This document shows, in pieces, positions 36,041-44,726 of a DNA stretch of 64,000 nt; positions within the stretch are counted from its first letter, which is position 1; each line of letters opens with the position of its first letter. Made by a program: the position numbers and the translations under genes. The notes under the pieces are model-generated. The model was not told where the DNA came from. It saw only the letters and a program-made list of their open reading frames with translations, and searched no databases. This DNA is from an uncultured Hungatella sp. (GTDB lineage Bacteria > Bacillota > Clostridia > Lachnospirales > Lachnospiraceae), in the NCBI GenBank assembly GCA_910585435.1, contig CAJUEJ010000014.1, positions 1 through 64,000 of the forward strand. Reading direction: 5' to 3'.

Positions 36041-37336
36041 CTACAATTCATCAATCAAAGTGATAATCTCTTTAATAGGCATTAAGCGACCATCAACCTC
36101 TTTCGCCCGATGGTACCTCAATATATCCTTTGCCGTCTGTTCCATAGCCGGAAATGCGCTACGAGTCAGCTGGTTTGCATAGATCACAATATTGACCCCA
36201 TGCATTGCCAACTCGCCTTCCGTAATGGAATTAAAAGAAGAAGGCACGACAACAAGAGGCGTATTCTTATCATCTTTTCGGAATAAATCACAGAATTCCA
36301 ATATCTCATCCGGCTCTTTTTTGCGGCTGTGAATCATAATCCCGTCCGCCCCTGCCGCTACATATGCCCTGGCCCTGTTTAATGCATCCTCCATTCCCTG
36401 CTCCAGAATCAGGCTTTCAATGCGGGCAATTATCATAAACTCGTCCGTCAGCTGAATTGCCTTTCCTGCAGCAATCTTCTTGCAGAAATTCTCGATGGTA
36501 TCCTGGGTCTGGACAACTTCCGTACCAAACAGGGAATTTTTCTTTAACCCGGTCTTATCCTCAATGATAACCGCCGATACTCCCATCCGCTCCAGGGAAC
36601 GCACCGTATAGACAAAATGCTCCGTCAGTCCGCCGGTGTCGCCGTCAAAGATAATAGGTTTTGTAGTAACCTCCATCACATCATCAATGGTCCGGAATCT
36701 GGATGTAATATCCACCAGCTCAATATCCGGCTTTCCCTTTGCCGTAGAGTCACACAGAGAGCTAATCCACATGGCGTCAAACTGGTCAAGCTCCCCTTCA
36801 TTGGCCACCACTGTTTTCTCCGCAATCAGGCCGGTCAGCCCACTGTGAACCTCCAGAACCTTCACAATAGGGCACAGCTTTATAAGCTGTTTCAGACGTT
36901 TTCTTCTGTACTCTGGCATCCTTAATTTTTCCCGCATCCTGATATCCATGCGTCTTGTATTGGTATTGTATGTATATGGAACTTCAATAAGCTGACCGCC
37001 GTAAGCCGCCAAAAGCTCTTTTACATTGTCCCGGATGCCCTTCATAGGCCCTTCCTTCCAGTTATCACCGTGTATCACATAATCTGGATGGAGCTTTTGT
37101 ATAATATTGTCATACATGATTTCATCCTGCACCACCACACTGGATACGCCCTCAATCCCTTTTATTAAATTTACCCGCTCTTCAAATTCCACCCCTGGGA
37201 AACGGTTAAAACGCACCATGGCCTCATCGCTTAAAACCCCGACAATCACTTCACCATATTTCATAGCTTCATGAATGATATTGAGATGCCCTTCATGGAT
37301 CATGTCTGTGCAAAAACAAGTATATACCTTCTTCAT
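36041..37336 (-). CDS. aepX: PEP phosphomutase with N-terminal cytidylyltransferase domain
   Basis: 431 aa, two domains. Residues 1-~135: cytidylyltransferase fold with the HxGH motif in CTDMIHEGHLNIIHEA. Residues ~150-431: isocitrate lyase-like PEP mutase with EDKTGLKKNSLFG, the signature separating mutases from lyases, plus DGDTGG and RIESLILEQG. PEP mutase makes the C-P bond of nearly all natural phosphonates. Fusions to a nucleotidyltransferase are known from phosphonate-glycan clusters, where the second domain is thought to activate the phosphonate as a CMP derivative. The ATG is preceded by ACAGAGGTGATATCATT. Downstream of the oxidoreductase by 23 bp. Confidence 0.94.
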   Translation of the reverse strand: MKKVYTCFCTDMIHEGHLNIIHEAMKYGEVIVGVLSDEAMVRFNRFPGVEFEERVNLIKGIEGVSSVVVQDEIMYDNIIQKLHPDYVIHGDNWKEGPMKGIRDNVKELLAAYGGQLIEVPYTYNTNTRRMDIRMREKLRMPEYRRKRLKQLIKLCPIVKVLEVHSGLTGLIAEKTVVANEGELDQFDAMWISSLCDSTAKGKPDIELVDITSRFRTIDDVMEVTTKPIIFDGDTGGLTEHFVYTVRSLERMGVSAVIIEDKTGLKKNSLFGTEVVQTQDTIENFCKKIAAGKAIQLTDEFMIIARIESLILEQGMEDALNRARAYVAAGADGIMIHSRKKEPDEILEFCDLFRKDDKNTPLVVVPSSFNSITEGELAMHGVNIVIYANQLTRSAFPAMEQTAKDILRYHRAKEVDGRLMPIKEIITLIDEL

Positions 37337-37359
37337 AATGATATCACCTCTGTAATAGG

Positions 37360-38538
37360 TTATAAGTTCTTTTCAATGACCTCTTTGATTAAAAATTGTG
37401 CCGCCTTTTCAATCTCATCGTACCCCACCTGTTTCATCAGAGAAATACCGAATGCATTTCTGCATTTTTCAATCAGCTGATCTGTATAGGTAAGAATTCC
37501 ATTCTCCACACTCTCAATCCCATCCAGGTAGAGAGACTCTCTATTCTTCTTTCTCATGGAATCCAGGTCAAAATATTTTTCATCAATATAAGATGTTACC
37601 GTTTCACTGCTTCCGTCAATCACAACCGGATATCCGCCTATCTCTCCAAATACCCCCGGGCAGTGGAGCCTGGTTTTCTTCCCTTCTCTGACCGCATCCA
37701 AAATCCCCTGTATAATCTGGAAATTGCTGGAAGCGTTCATCATGTTTCGTTTTGCATCTGACGGCATGGGTATTTTGCAGGCGGCAAATATTCTGTCCAT
37801 GTCCGGCTTCAGTTTTCTGCCTCCATACCGGATATCTATCAGCTGGCTGACTCCCTCCGTCTGCCCTTCCTTGCTGATTACCACATCATGGAAATGGCTT
37901 ACTGCATAGGTAACCTCAACATTCCAGTAGTCCTCAAGTTCATATTCTTCCGCCACGGCAAACTGGATCCTGGGAATCAGGTGATTGATGTTTCCGCTTC
38001 CAAAGTCAGGATAGAATTTGCCTGCTGATTTTAACCAGGGTATCACTGCATCTGAATATGACGTATTGATAACAACTGCCTGACTCTCAGCTTTTTTACA
38101 GGCCTCCATAATGTTTCTGATATATTTAATTGCCAAAGGCGCCCATATACCATATGCCCTCACATTTTTCCAGGATATACTTCCGTATTTTAACCCGGAA
38201 TAGGCGCGGCTGGAATTGACAATGATATCCGGCCGGCAATCCCTGATACACCTGGCAATGGAATCTACCTTCTCCAGATCCACATCCCCCCGAATGGTTA
38301 TCCTTGTCCTGTTTTCATTCCGTATAAGCGCAGCTACTCTGACTATATTTACGTCAGATACCATTTTCTCTTCATTTCTTCCGGCCACACAGATCTCAAT
38401 GCCACTGTCCTTTGCCGACAGAAGATAATCCAGAAGATACAGCCCCACACTGCCCAGGCCTATGATCATAATCTTTACTTTTCGTCCTGGTATCTCCGCC
38501 TTCAATTTATTAAGTTTTTCATCCAATGTTTTCATCAT
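37360..38538 (-). CDS. Rossmann-fold oxidoreductase of unknown substrate in phosphonate operon
   Basis: 392 aa. NAD(P)-binding N-terminus VKIMIIGLGSVGLYLLDYLL with GLGSVG, then a saccharopine dehydrogenase-like arrangement (CRPDIIVNSSRAYSG), and a C-terminal domain with PGVFGEIGGYPVVIDG. No close functional family recognised. In the operon it sits between PEP mutase and a nucleotidyltransferase, so a step on a phosphonate intermediate or an activated sugar is plausible. It is not an AEP transaminase (no PLP lysine motif). A second ATG one codon later is equally good as a start. Confidence 0.6.
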   Translation of the reverse strand: MMKTLDEKLNKLKAEIPGRKVKIMIIGLGSVGLYLLDYLLSAKDSGIEICVAGRNEEKMVSDVNIVRVAALIRNENRTRITIRGDVDLEKVDSIARCIRDCRPDIIVNSSRAYSGLKYGSISWKNVRAYGIWAPLAIKYIRNIMEACKKAESQAVVINTSYSDAVIPWLKSAGKFYPDFGSGNINHLIPRIQFAVAEEYELEDYWNVEVTYAVSHFHDVVISKEGQTEGVSQLIDIRYGGRKLKPDMDRIFAACKIPMPSDAKRNMMNASSNFQIIQGILDAVREGKKTRLHCPGVFGEIGGYPVVIDGSSETVTSYIDEKYFDLDSMRKKNRESLYLDGIESVENGILTYTDQLIEKCRNAFGISLMKQVGYDEIEKAAQFLIKEVIEKNL

Positions 38539-38623
38539 TCTTCACTCTTTCTGCCCGTAATCCTACCGGGCACTGCTTTGCAAAAATTCCGGTAAATGCA
38601 GCACCGTTCGACACGAAATACCT

Positions 38624-39403
38624 TTACATTTCCTGCCGGCTATACTCGCTCTCCACAGAGCTGTGCCGGCGAATCCGCCTGTAATCCAATATTGTATTGC
38701 AGTTAACCCATTCCCTGAACATAACCATATCATACTGTTCCCGGCCCAGGTTTCCAAAATATCTCTGTATAATAACCAGATTGGTTCCCCGCCACTGGTC
38801 TTCACCGATGCTGTCTGTCACCTTTTTAAGATGTACTCTGTCCGCAAATTTCCAGATCTGGCCGGAATTGAATATTCCTAAAAATGGTTCCGGAATTTCC
38901 AGTGCGCTGTGAGATGTGTCATAAATATAATGAATTCCATACTGTTCATCAAAATAAAATGCTACTGCCTTGCTGGCAAGTATGGCTTCCTGGTTGCAGG
39001 TGATAATATTGCCAGGTTTGTCACAGATTTCCTTAAAGCTCTCCCTATCCACGTACAAATCGCCTTCTGCAAACACTACCTCATCAAATGGCAGGCTTTG
39101 AATCTCTCTGAGCGCCAGATACAAGCTGTAGCATGATCCGTAGTCTGCATAATGCTCATTTTTTACAAGAATAATTTTTTCTTTCAGATCATTAAAATAA
39201 TGAGCAACAGTTTTTTCCAGCTCCTCATACATGAATCCGCCGACAATCACATAGCGGTCAAATTCCGTATTCTGATGAAGGATTCTGTACAGCAGTGACG
39301 CTTCGATGCCTTCCTCATGATAAAGACATTTCAGGCAGGGATATCCCAGGGATTCACTGAATCGGCTGGACATTCCTGCTACGGTTATCACCAGTATTTT
39401 CAA
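38624..39403 (-). CDS. NTP-transferase (probable phosphonate or sugar cytidylyltransferase)
   Basis: 259 aa starting at a TTG whose last two bases overlap the preceding stop (TTGA), with GGGGGAGATGAG upstream. N-terminal nucleotide-binding loop LVITVAGMSSRFSESLGYP resembles the GxG-R signature of MobA/LicC-like nucleotidyltransferases; VVFAEGDLYVD contains the metal-binding Asp position. LicC/PntC relatives make CDP-choline or CMP-2-aminoethylphosphonate. Here, between an SDR and an oxidoreductase in the phosphonate operon, activation of a phosphonate with CTP is the likeliest role, but a sugar 1-phosphate substrate cannot be excluded. An ATG upstream at 39454 would overlap the SDR gene further and lacks support. 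Confidence 0.7.
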   Translation of the reverse strand: MKILVITVAGMSSRFSESLGYPCLKCLYHEEGIEASLLYRILHQNTEFDRYVIVGGFMYEELEKTVAHYFNDLKEKIILVKNEHYADYGSCYSLYLALREIQSLPFDEVVFAEGDLYVDRESFKEICDKPGNIITCNQEAILASKAVAFYFDEQYGIHYIYDTSHSALEIPEPFLGIFNSGQIWKFADRVHLKKVTDSIGEDQWRGTNLVIIQRYFGNLGREQYDMVMFREWVNCNTILDYRRIRRHSSVESEYSRQEM

Positions 39404-40386
39404 TCTCTCATCTCCCCCACACACATTTCGATTCCCTGCTCCAAAGTGATGCATGGCCTCCAGCCTGTCCTCTCCCGAATCTTATCTGTATTTAATAGCC
39501 TTCGTTTGGGATCAGACTCCCGATATCCCCGGAATGTAATCTGCGGATTTTCAACGCCTGCCTTCCTGGCACACAGCTTCACCAGATCAATAATGGAAAT
39601 CTCCTCATCCGTCGCCACATTATACACAGAGCCATCCAGAGCTTTCTCCGATTGAATCAGGGCGATTACTGCCCTGCAGCTGTCCTCATTGTGGAGAAAT
39701 GTGCGGTAGTTGACTTTGGAATTCTCCAGAAGCTCCACGGTTCCATTCTCCTTTAACTGATTTAAAATGTGGGGAATAATATGTTTCGGATACAGTTCAT
39801 TTTTGCTATATACATTGGCAAAGCGGATGGAGCACCCCTTGATCTTTCCCTCCATCACTGCTTCCTTCATAAAAAATTCTGTCAGAAGCTTACCCGTGGC
39901 ATAGCTGGTTCTCTGGCTGTGCTCCGCATTGGCCATGGTGATATAATCGGATTCCGACACCCCGTGTTCTCCCCAGGAATTCATGGAATAGACCTCTGAT
40001 GTGGAGCAGTTAATATAGATATCTGCTCCCACGGAAACTGCCTGTTCCAAAAATGATTTCATCCCCAGCACATTGGTCTCAAATGTGCGGTTCACATAAT
40101 AAAAATGCTCCGTATGAACCACTGCTGCGCAGTTGATATAAATCAGCCTCTCACATTCTTCCTTTCGAGACAGAACTTCCTGCTTCAGCCTGTCCATCTG
40201 CTCTGTATTATTCAGATCATACTCGTGGAAGGAAAATTTTTCATCTGTTAATATATCCTCCACGGTTCTGATAGAAGAAGCGAAAAAATTGTCAAACCCT
40301 ATCACATAGTTATCGGATGCAAGCAGCTTCCTCGCCAGCTCATTTCCCGTCATTCCGGTAACTCCGCTGATCACATATAAATCCAT
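39400..40386 (-). CDS. NAD-dependent epimerase/dehydratase (extended SDR)
   Basis: 328 aa. Rossmann motif VISGVTGMTGNELARKLL (TGxTGxxG), NCSTSEVYSMNSWGEHG with the catalytic Ser/Thr, and SYATGKLLTEFF with the YxxxK pair. RFANVYSKNELYPKHIIPHI is typical of sugar-nucleotide epimerases/dehydratases. It probably makes a modified nucleotide sugar for the glycan assembled by the operon. The stop overlaps the start of the nucleotidyltransferase. It follows the metallophosphoesterase by three bp. Confidence 0.88.
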   Translation of the reverse strand: MDLYVISGVTGMTGNELARKLLASDNYVIGFDNFFASSIRTVEDILTDEKFSFHEYDLNNTEQMDRLKQEVLSRKEECERLIYINCAAVVHTEHFYYVNRTFETNVLGMKSFLEQAVSVGADIYINCSTSEVYSMNSWGEHGVSESDYITMANAEHSQRTSYATGKLLTEFFMKEAVMEGKIKGCSIRFANVYSKNELYPKHIIPHILNQLKENGTVELLENSKVNYRTFLHNEDSCRAVIALIQSEKALDGSVYNVATDEEISIIDLVKLCARKAGVENPQITFRGYRESDPKRRLLNTDKIRERTGWRPCITLEQGIEMCVGEMRD

Positions 40387-40389
40387 TTT

Positions 40390-41229
40390 CTAAATCCCCC
40401 ATTCTAATCGTTCCCGATAAAATTCATCTACCTGTCCGTGGTAGGCAGACTGTTCTTCCTGGATATTGTATCTCACTTTTTCAAATGTCACCTGCTCTGT
40501 CTCTGTATCCAGTACGGCAAACTGTGCCATATTGTTCAGATTCCGGGGCTGTCCCACAGAGCCGGGGTTGATAAAAATCACTTTCCTTTTATTGCGCCGC
40601 CTTGTGTCCTCACAGGCTGTGTATTTTTCTATAAAATGAGGCAGGTGGGAGTGTCCGGAAAAAATATAATCGTAATCTCTGTACTTAAGTTCTGGCTGCA
40701 TTGAAGCCAGTGCTGTAGAATCTGGTGCTACAGAATCTGGTTTAACCACGCTCGTTCCTGTTTGCTTCCAGGCTGAGTACTCTGACTTTCCCCCATCCAG
40801 ACAGATATTTTCAGGTTTTATGCTTTTCCAATACATATCCTCCAGGCTTCCATGTACTGCCAGACACTTTTTGCCGCCGCAGCTAAATTCCTTCATTCCC
40901 AACGGCTCCATCTCATGACAAATGTAATCCCAGGAATCCTGATTCAGTATGCTCCTGGTATACCTGGCACAATCTCTGCCCCGCTCGGAGGAAAATCTGT
41001 CATATATGTCTTGAATAACTGCATCTTCATGGTTTCCACGTATATTACATAAAACCGGGTATGGAAGATTCCTTACCATCTGTATTACTTCATTAGAGTG
41101 CATGCCGTAATCGATGATATCTCCAAGTAAAATACAGGCCTCTATGTCTGCCGTCTGTGCCGCTTTGGTAAGAACGGCTTGAAGGGCTGCCTGATTGCCG
41201 TGGATGTCGGATAGGATGAGAAGTTTCAT
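40390..41229 (-). CDS. YfcE/MJ0936-type metallophosphoesterase
   Basis: 279 aa from the ATG at 41229, preceded by GGGAGAT; an ATG at 41250 lacks a ribosome-binding site. Calcineurin-like motifs: LILSDIHGNQAAL (DxH), LLGDIIDYG (GDxxD), IRGNHEDAV (GNHD/E), FSGHSHLPHF (GHSH) and NPGSVGQPR. It could hydrolyse a phosphate or phosphodiester in synthesis of the glycan; in C. difficile flagellin modification a phosphatase is likewise among the genes, though of another family. Located in the phosphonate operon, three bp before the SDR. Confidence 0.85.
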   Translation of the reverse strand: MKLLILSDIHGNQAALQAVLTKAAQTADIEACILLGDIIDYGMHSNEVIQMVRNLPYPVLCNIRGNHEDAVIQDIYDRFSSERGRDCARYTRSILNQDSWDYICHEMEPLGMKEFSCGGKKCLAVHGSLEDMYWKSIKPENICLDGGKSEYSAWKQTGTSVVKPDSVAPDSTALASMQPELKYRDYDYIFSGHSHLPHFIEKYTACEDTRRRNKRKVIFINPGSVGQPRNLNNMAQFAVLDTETEQVTFEKVRYNIQEEQSAYHGQVDEFYRERLEWGI

Positions 41230-41262
41230 ACTATATCTCCCAATAAACAAACATAATAATTT

Positions 41263-42189
41263 TCATTTTATTTTTACATACATTGCGGTTAATATTGCAT
41301 AATTTACTAATCTATAGCCTTCTAATGTCATTTTTTTATGAAGTGCCGTATCTAATATCTCTTCAATAGAATTTTTATTTAGTATTTCTATTAAAACACA
41401 CTGTGGACAATATTTTTCCCAATCAAAAGACATAACTATCTTTTCATCCAGACCTTCTACATCAATATCTAACAAATCTATATGAAAAATATTGTTTTCC
41501 TCTAATATACGATTTAGCGTTTTTACCTGAACCTTTCGTATTTCTTTTAACTCTAATCCATCCACATCTTTAAAAATATCTTTATCAAATGTATTTACAT
41601 CTGCCTCATTATATATATAAAATTCCAACTCACCCTCTAAATCTGAGACCCCACAATTTATATTCTTATCTTCTGGTCTAAATTTCTTAAATAGCTTAAT
41701 ACTATCAATATTGGCATCTATATTAATCCCTCTCCATCCCACATCATACGCCCACTTAGTATTAGATGCATAAAAAGGGTGAAATGCCCCAACATCAACA
41801 TAAATTCCTTTATAGCTTTTAGGATAGGTTGAAAAGTAATCTTTTAGCCATAATTCTTCCCCACATGTTGAGTTAAAAGTTTTATTCCAATACTCTTCAA
41901 ATTTTATTAATCTTCTCGGACGATATACCTTTTCAACATAATTTTCAAGCATATCATCCATGAGTTGTATATATATATCACTACAGCGTGCATTCGCAAT
42001 AATAATTCGCTCCTCTTCTTTATTAAAATGTTTTAAAAATTCGCTATAAAATAAAACTATTTTTCCACAATAGCTTATACCATTTTTCTCTTTATTATTA
42101 TCAATAAAGCCTATTATATCTAACTTATTAGAAAATATTTCATAACATTGTCTTCCGAATTTTCCAGCACCAAATATCCAATATTTCAT
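41263..42189 (-). CDS. FkbM-family methyltransferase with N-terminal Rossmann module
   Basis: 308 aa. Residues 1-~90 are a Rossmann-like module beginning MKYWIFGAGKFGRQCYEIF, with FIDNN after the second strand. Residues ~125-308 are a FkbM SAM-dependent methyltransferase (YKGIYVDVGAFHPFYASNT, DLLDIDVEGLDEKIV). FkbM enzymes methylate hydroxyl groups, often of sugars. The start overlaps the previous stop by four bases (ATGA). The gene is visibly AT-rich, as are the next ones up to about 50.1 kb, unlike the flanks of the operon. Confidence 0.85.
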   Translation of the reverse strand: MKYWIFGAGKFGRQCYEIFSNKLDIIGFIDNNKEKNGISYCGKIVLFYSEFLKHFNKEEERIIIANARCSDIYIQLMDDMLENYVEKVYRPRRLIKFEEYWNKTFNSTCGEELWLKDYFSTYPKSYKGIYVDVGAFHPFYASNTKWAYDVGWRGINIDANIDSIKLFKKFRPEDKNINCGVSDLEGELEFYIYNEADVNTFDKDIFKDVDGLELKEIRKVQVKTLNRILEENNIFHIDLLDIDVEGLDEKIVMSFDWEKYCPQCVLIEILNKNSIEEILDTALHKKMTLEGYRLVNYAILTAMYVKIK

Positions 42190-44714
42190 ATAATCTCCTT
42201 TTCTAAATATTGTCCTATTACAAAATCATGAACCCTTTGTCCACAAGAACCATCTAAATTCTCACAAATAGATTTGATTGACTTCATTTGCCGCTCTTTT
42301 ATTTCAGAATAATCTTCATGTGTCAAAAAATCCACAAATCTTTTCATAGGAAAAATCTGGCTTTCTCGACATACAAAATTACCATCCTTGTCTAATTTTT
42401 CAAATCCATCCTGCTTATCTATAAACCATTGAAAAGAATCATCAGACATTTGGGGATAGAATACTTCATATGTCTCCTCTTTAATATCTATTTCTGCCAA
42501 AGCCCCATCTGATAATCGTTGTACTAATAATACTCTTGTATCTTTTGGTTTAGCAAAAATAGCCATTCCCTTCATATCTGGAACATATCCATTTGAAATA
42601 ATAGACGCCTCTTTCCAAAATTCAGATAATAATATGCTTATCTTCCTTGTCTTTTTATTAATCTTAAGCATACTATTACCTGAATGTGGAATTGTTACAA
42701 TCCAATCTTTCATGTCGATCAATTTACTATGTGCCACTAAACCTATTTTTTCTTCTATTAATCCAAACTTACTTGGCATTTTTATTGTTCTAATATGACG
42801 CATTTGTTTATTAAAACATAATATATTGCCGGTTCGTCCCTCTGATACGTATATAAGTTCTGAATCACAGACTATTCCTGTGAATCCTTCACCTTTACTT
42901 CCAATTTTGTATATAATACTTCTTTTACTCTCCATATCAAATTTGAGCAATTTATTACTATCAGCAGATGTAATCAAAATAACCTTTCCATCACATACAG
43001 CATCCCACATATATTTTGCTCTATTTCGATGTTGATTTATATATAAACCTGAATAAATACCTTCATAACGTATATATTCTTTCGTTTCTAAATTCCATTC
43101 TAACATTAAATTCTGATACATTGAAAAATAAAACACACTAGATTTATATCGAAACATCTTCATAGCCGAAATATTTTCACTATCTTTTACTAAAGTCTTA
43201 ACAAATTTCTGTTTAGACTTACTATAATATACTGCTTCTAACGAATTATATGGAGATAACCATATATTATCACCATCCAATTCAAGCATAGAATTTGTAC
43301 ATGTCCACTTATTTTGTCCTTCTATTCGATTAATAAAATGAATCTGTTCCCATCTATCATCCATATAAAAAAGGCCATTATAATCCAGCGATATCAACCA
43401 CCATCTATCTTTATCGTAAATCGCATCTATAATTCGGATTCTTTTCTCCTCCTCTATAGTAAAGTCTCGATAAATGTTATTATCTAAAATATAAATAGGT
43501 TTTCCTGCTACATCAAACAGACTGACCACTGAAGATGAACTTTCTCCTATATAAGCATTCGCAGACACAACAGTCTTTGTAATATCTGGTGTAACATCTA
43601 AAATTCCAATTTGATGAGTCACAAAATATTGTTTTATTTCTTGATAGGCATCAGAAAGTTCCCAACGCATTGCTTTTATTGTCGCTTCAAGCAGTGGATG
43701 CGGTCTCCAGATCAATACAATTTCTCTGTTTTTTTCAAACAATTCGAAAATATATTTTAATTTTTTTATAAAGGCTTCTCCATTATATAGAAAACAATTA
43801 ATGCTTGTGTTTAACATTACTGTAGCTTTTATTCCAATAAAATTTTTCCATTCTTCTGGAAACTCTGTCTTACTTTGAGTCATCATAAAAATACGATCGA
43901 ATTTCGGTGAACCAAATGCCAAAACCTTATTATAATACTTAGTAGAAATGAATCCTTTACGAAAATATTCCGATTGTACTATCATATAATCCACATTCTC
44001 ATATGCTGGTAAATCTTTATGATGCTCTGATACTGTTCCACTATTAACGTAATATGGTACATAAATTAGTTTATCCACATATTGCTTTAATGTTTTGGAA
44101 TAATAGTCTGGATGTACGCTTGTTACTAAATTACAATTATCATATGGATTATGTATATAAGCAATATCCGGACGTTCGTTTTCTAACGAGAATTCATCAA
44201 AACTTACAATTGGTACATATTGAGGGAATTCCATTCCTTCATATGAGAATAATGCTTCTTGTTTTTCTCGATCAATTTTGTAATATGGTATGGGAATCAC
44301 CTTACACTCACACCTACTATCAGACTTTGCCGCAATCCATATACTCTCTAAACTATCCCACATGGATGCCTTATATGGGAAAAAAACAACTAATACTCTT
44401 ATAGGCTCTGCATTTACGTATTCAATAACTTCTGAAATATATTCATCTAATTCAACAATATCCTCTTTTAAAAAAGGTACACGAATAAAAAGTTGATAAA
44501 GAGCCTCGCAATACCTTTCTAATAGAAAAACACTTTTTTCCGGAAATTCAAATTTCTGTTCTATCTCTTCTCCAATAGTTATAGCTGCCTCTTGACAATC
44601 CTGAAGAGTCTTATATACAATATCATCTAATTGGTTAATCAAACCTTTATGGTGCAATTTCAGTAACAGCTGTAATGCCTCTTTAATTTTAGATTTCGTA
44701 TGTCTTCTTATCAT
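42186..44714 (-). CDS. CDP-glycerol-phosphotransferase-like protein with beta-propeller C-terminus
   Basis: 842 aa. The N-terminal ~120 residues are helical; ~120-430 resemble the GT-B CDP-glycerol:glycerophosphotransferase family (PIRVLVVFFPYKASMWDSLE, VLAFGSPKFDRI, VLIWRPHPLLEATIKAM, GESSSSVVSLFDVAGKPIYI). From ~430 to the end there are repeated beta-rich blocks (WWLISLDYNGLFYMDD, LELDGDNIWLSPYNS, VYVSEGRTGNILCFNK) that look like a beta-propeller. No membrane segment is visible. C. difficile flagellin modification uses a CDP-glycerol-phosphotransferase-like enzyme; a similar transfer of a phospho-group to the glycan is inferred. AT-rich gene. Confidence 0.72.
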   Translation of the reverse strand: MIRRHTKSKIKEALQLLLKLHHKGLINQLDDIVYKTLQDCQEAAITIGEEIEQKFEFPEKSVFLLERYCEALYQLFIRVPFLKEDIVELDEYISEVIEYVNAEPIRVLVVFFPYKASMWDSLESIWIAAKSDSRCECKVIPIPYYKIDREKQEALFSYEGMEFPQYVPIVSFDEFSLENERPDIAYIHNPYDNCNLVTSVHPDYYSKTLKQYVDKLIYVPYYVNSGTVSEHHKDLPAYENVDYMIVQSEYFRKGFISTKYYNKVLAFGSPKFDRIFMMTQSKTEFPEEWKNFIGIKATVMLNTSINCFLYNGEAFIKKLKYIFELFEKNREIVLIWRPHPLLEATIKAMRWELSDAYQEIKQYFVTHQIGILDVTPDITKTVVSANAYIGESSSSVVSLFDVAGKPIYILDNNIYRDFTIEEEKRIRIIDAIYDKDRWWLISLDYNGLFYMDDRWEQIHFINRIEGQNKWTCTNSMLELDGDNIWLSPYNSLEAVYYSKSKQKFVKTLVKDSENISAMKMFRYKSSVFYFSMYQNLMLEWNLETKEYIRYEGIYSGLYINQHRNRAKYMWDAVCDGKVILITSADSNKLLKFDMESKRSIIYKIGSKGEGFTGIVCDSELIYVSEGRTGNILCFNKQMRHIRTIKMPSKFGLIEEKIGLVAHSKLIDMKDWIVTIPHSGNSMLKINKKTRKISILLSEFWKEASIISNGYVPDMKGMAIFAKPKDTRVLLVQRLSDGALAEIDIKEETYEVFYPQMSDDSFQWFIDKQDGFEKLDKDGNFVCRESQIFPMKRFVDFLTHEDYSEIKERQMKSIKSICENLDGSCGQRVHDFVIGQYLEKEII

Positions 44715-44726
44715 AATAGTAAACCT

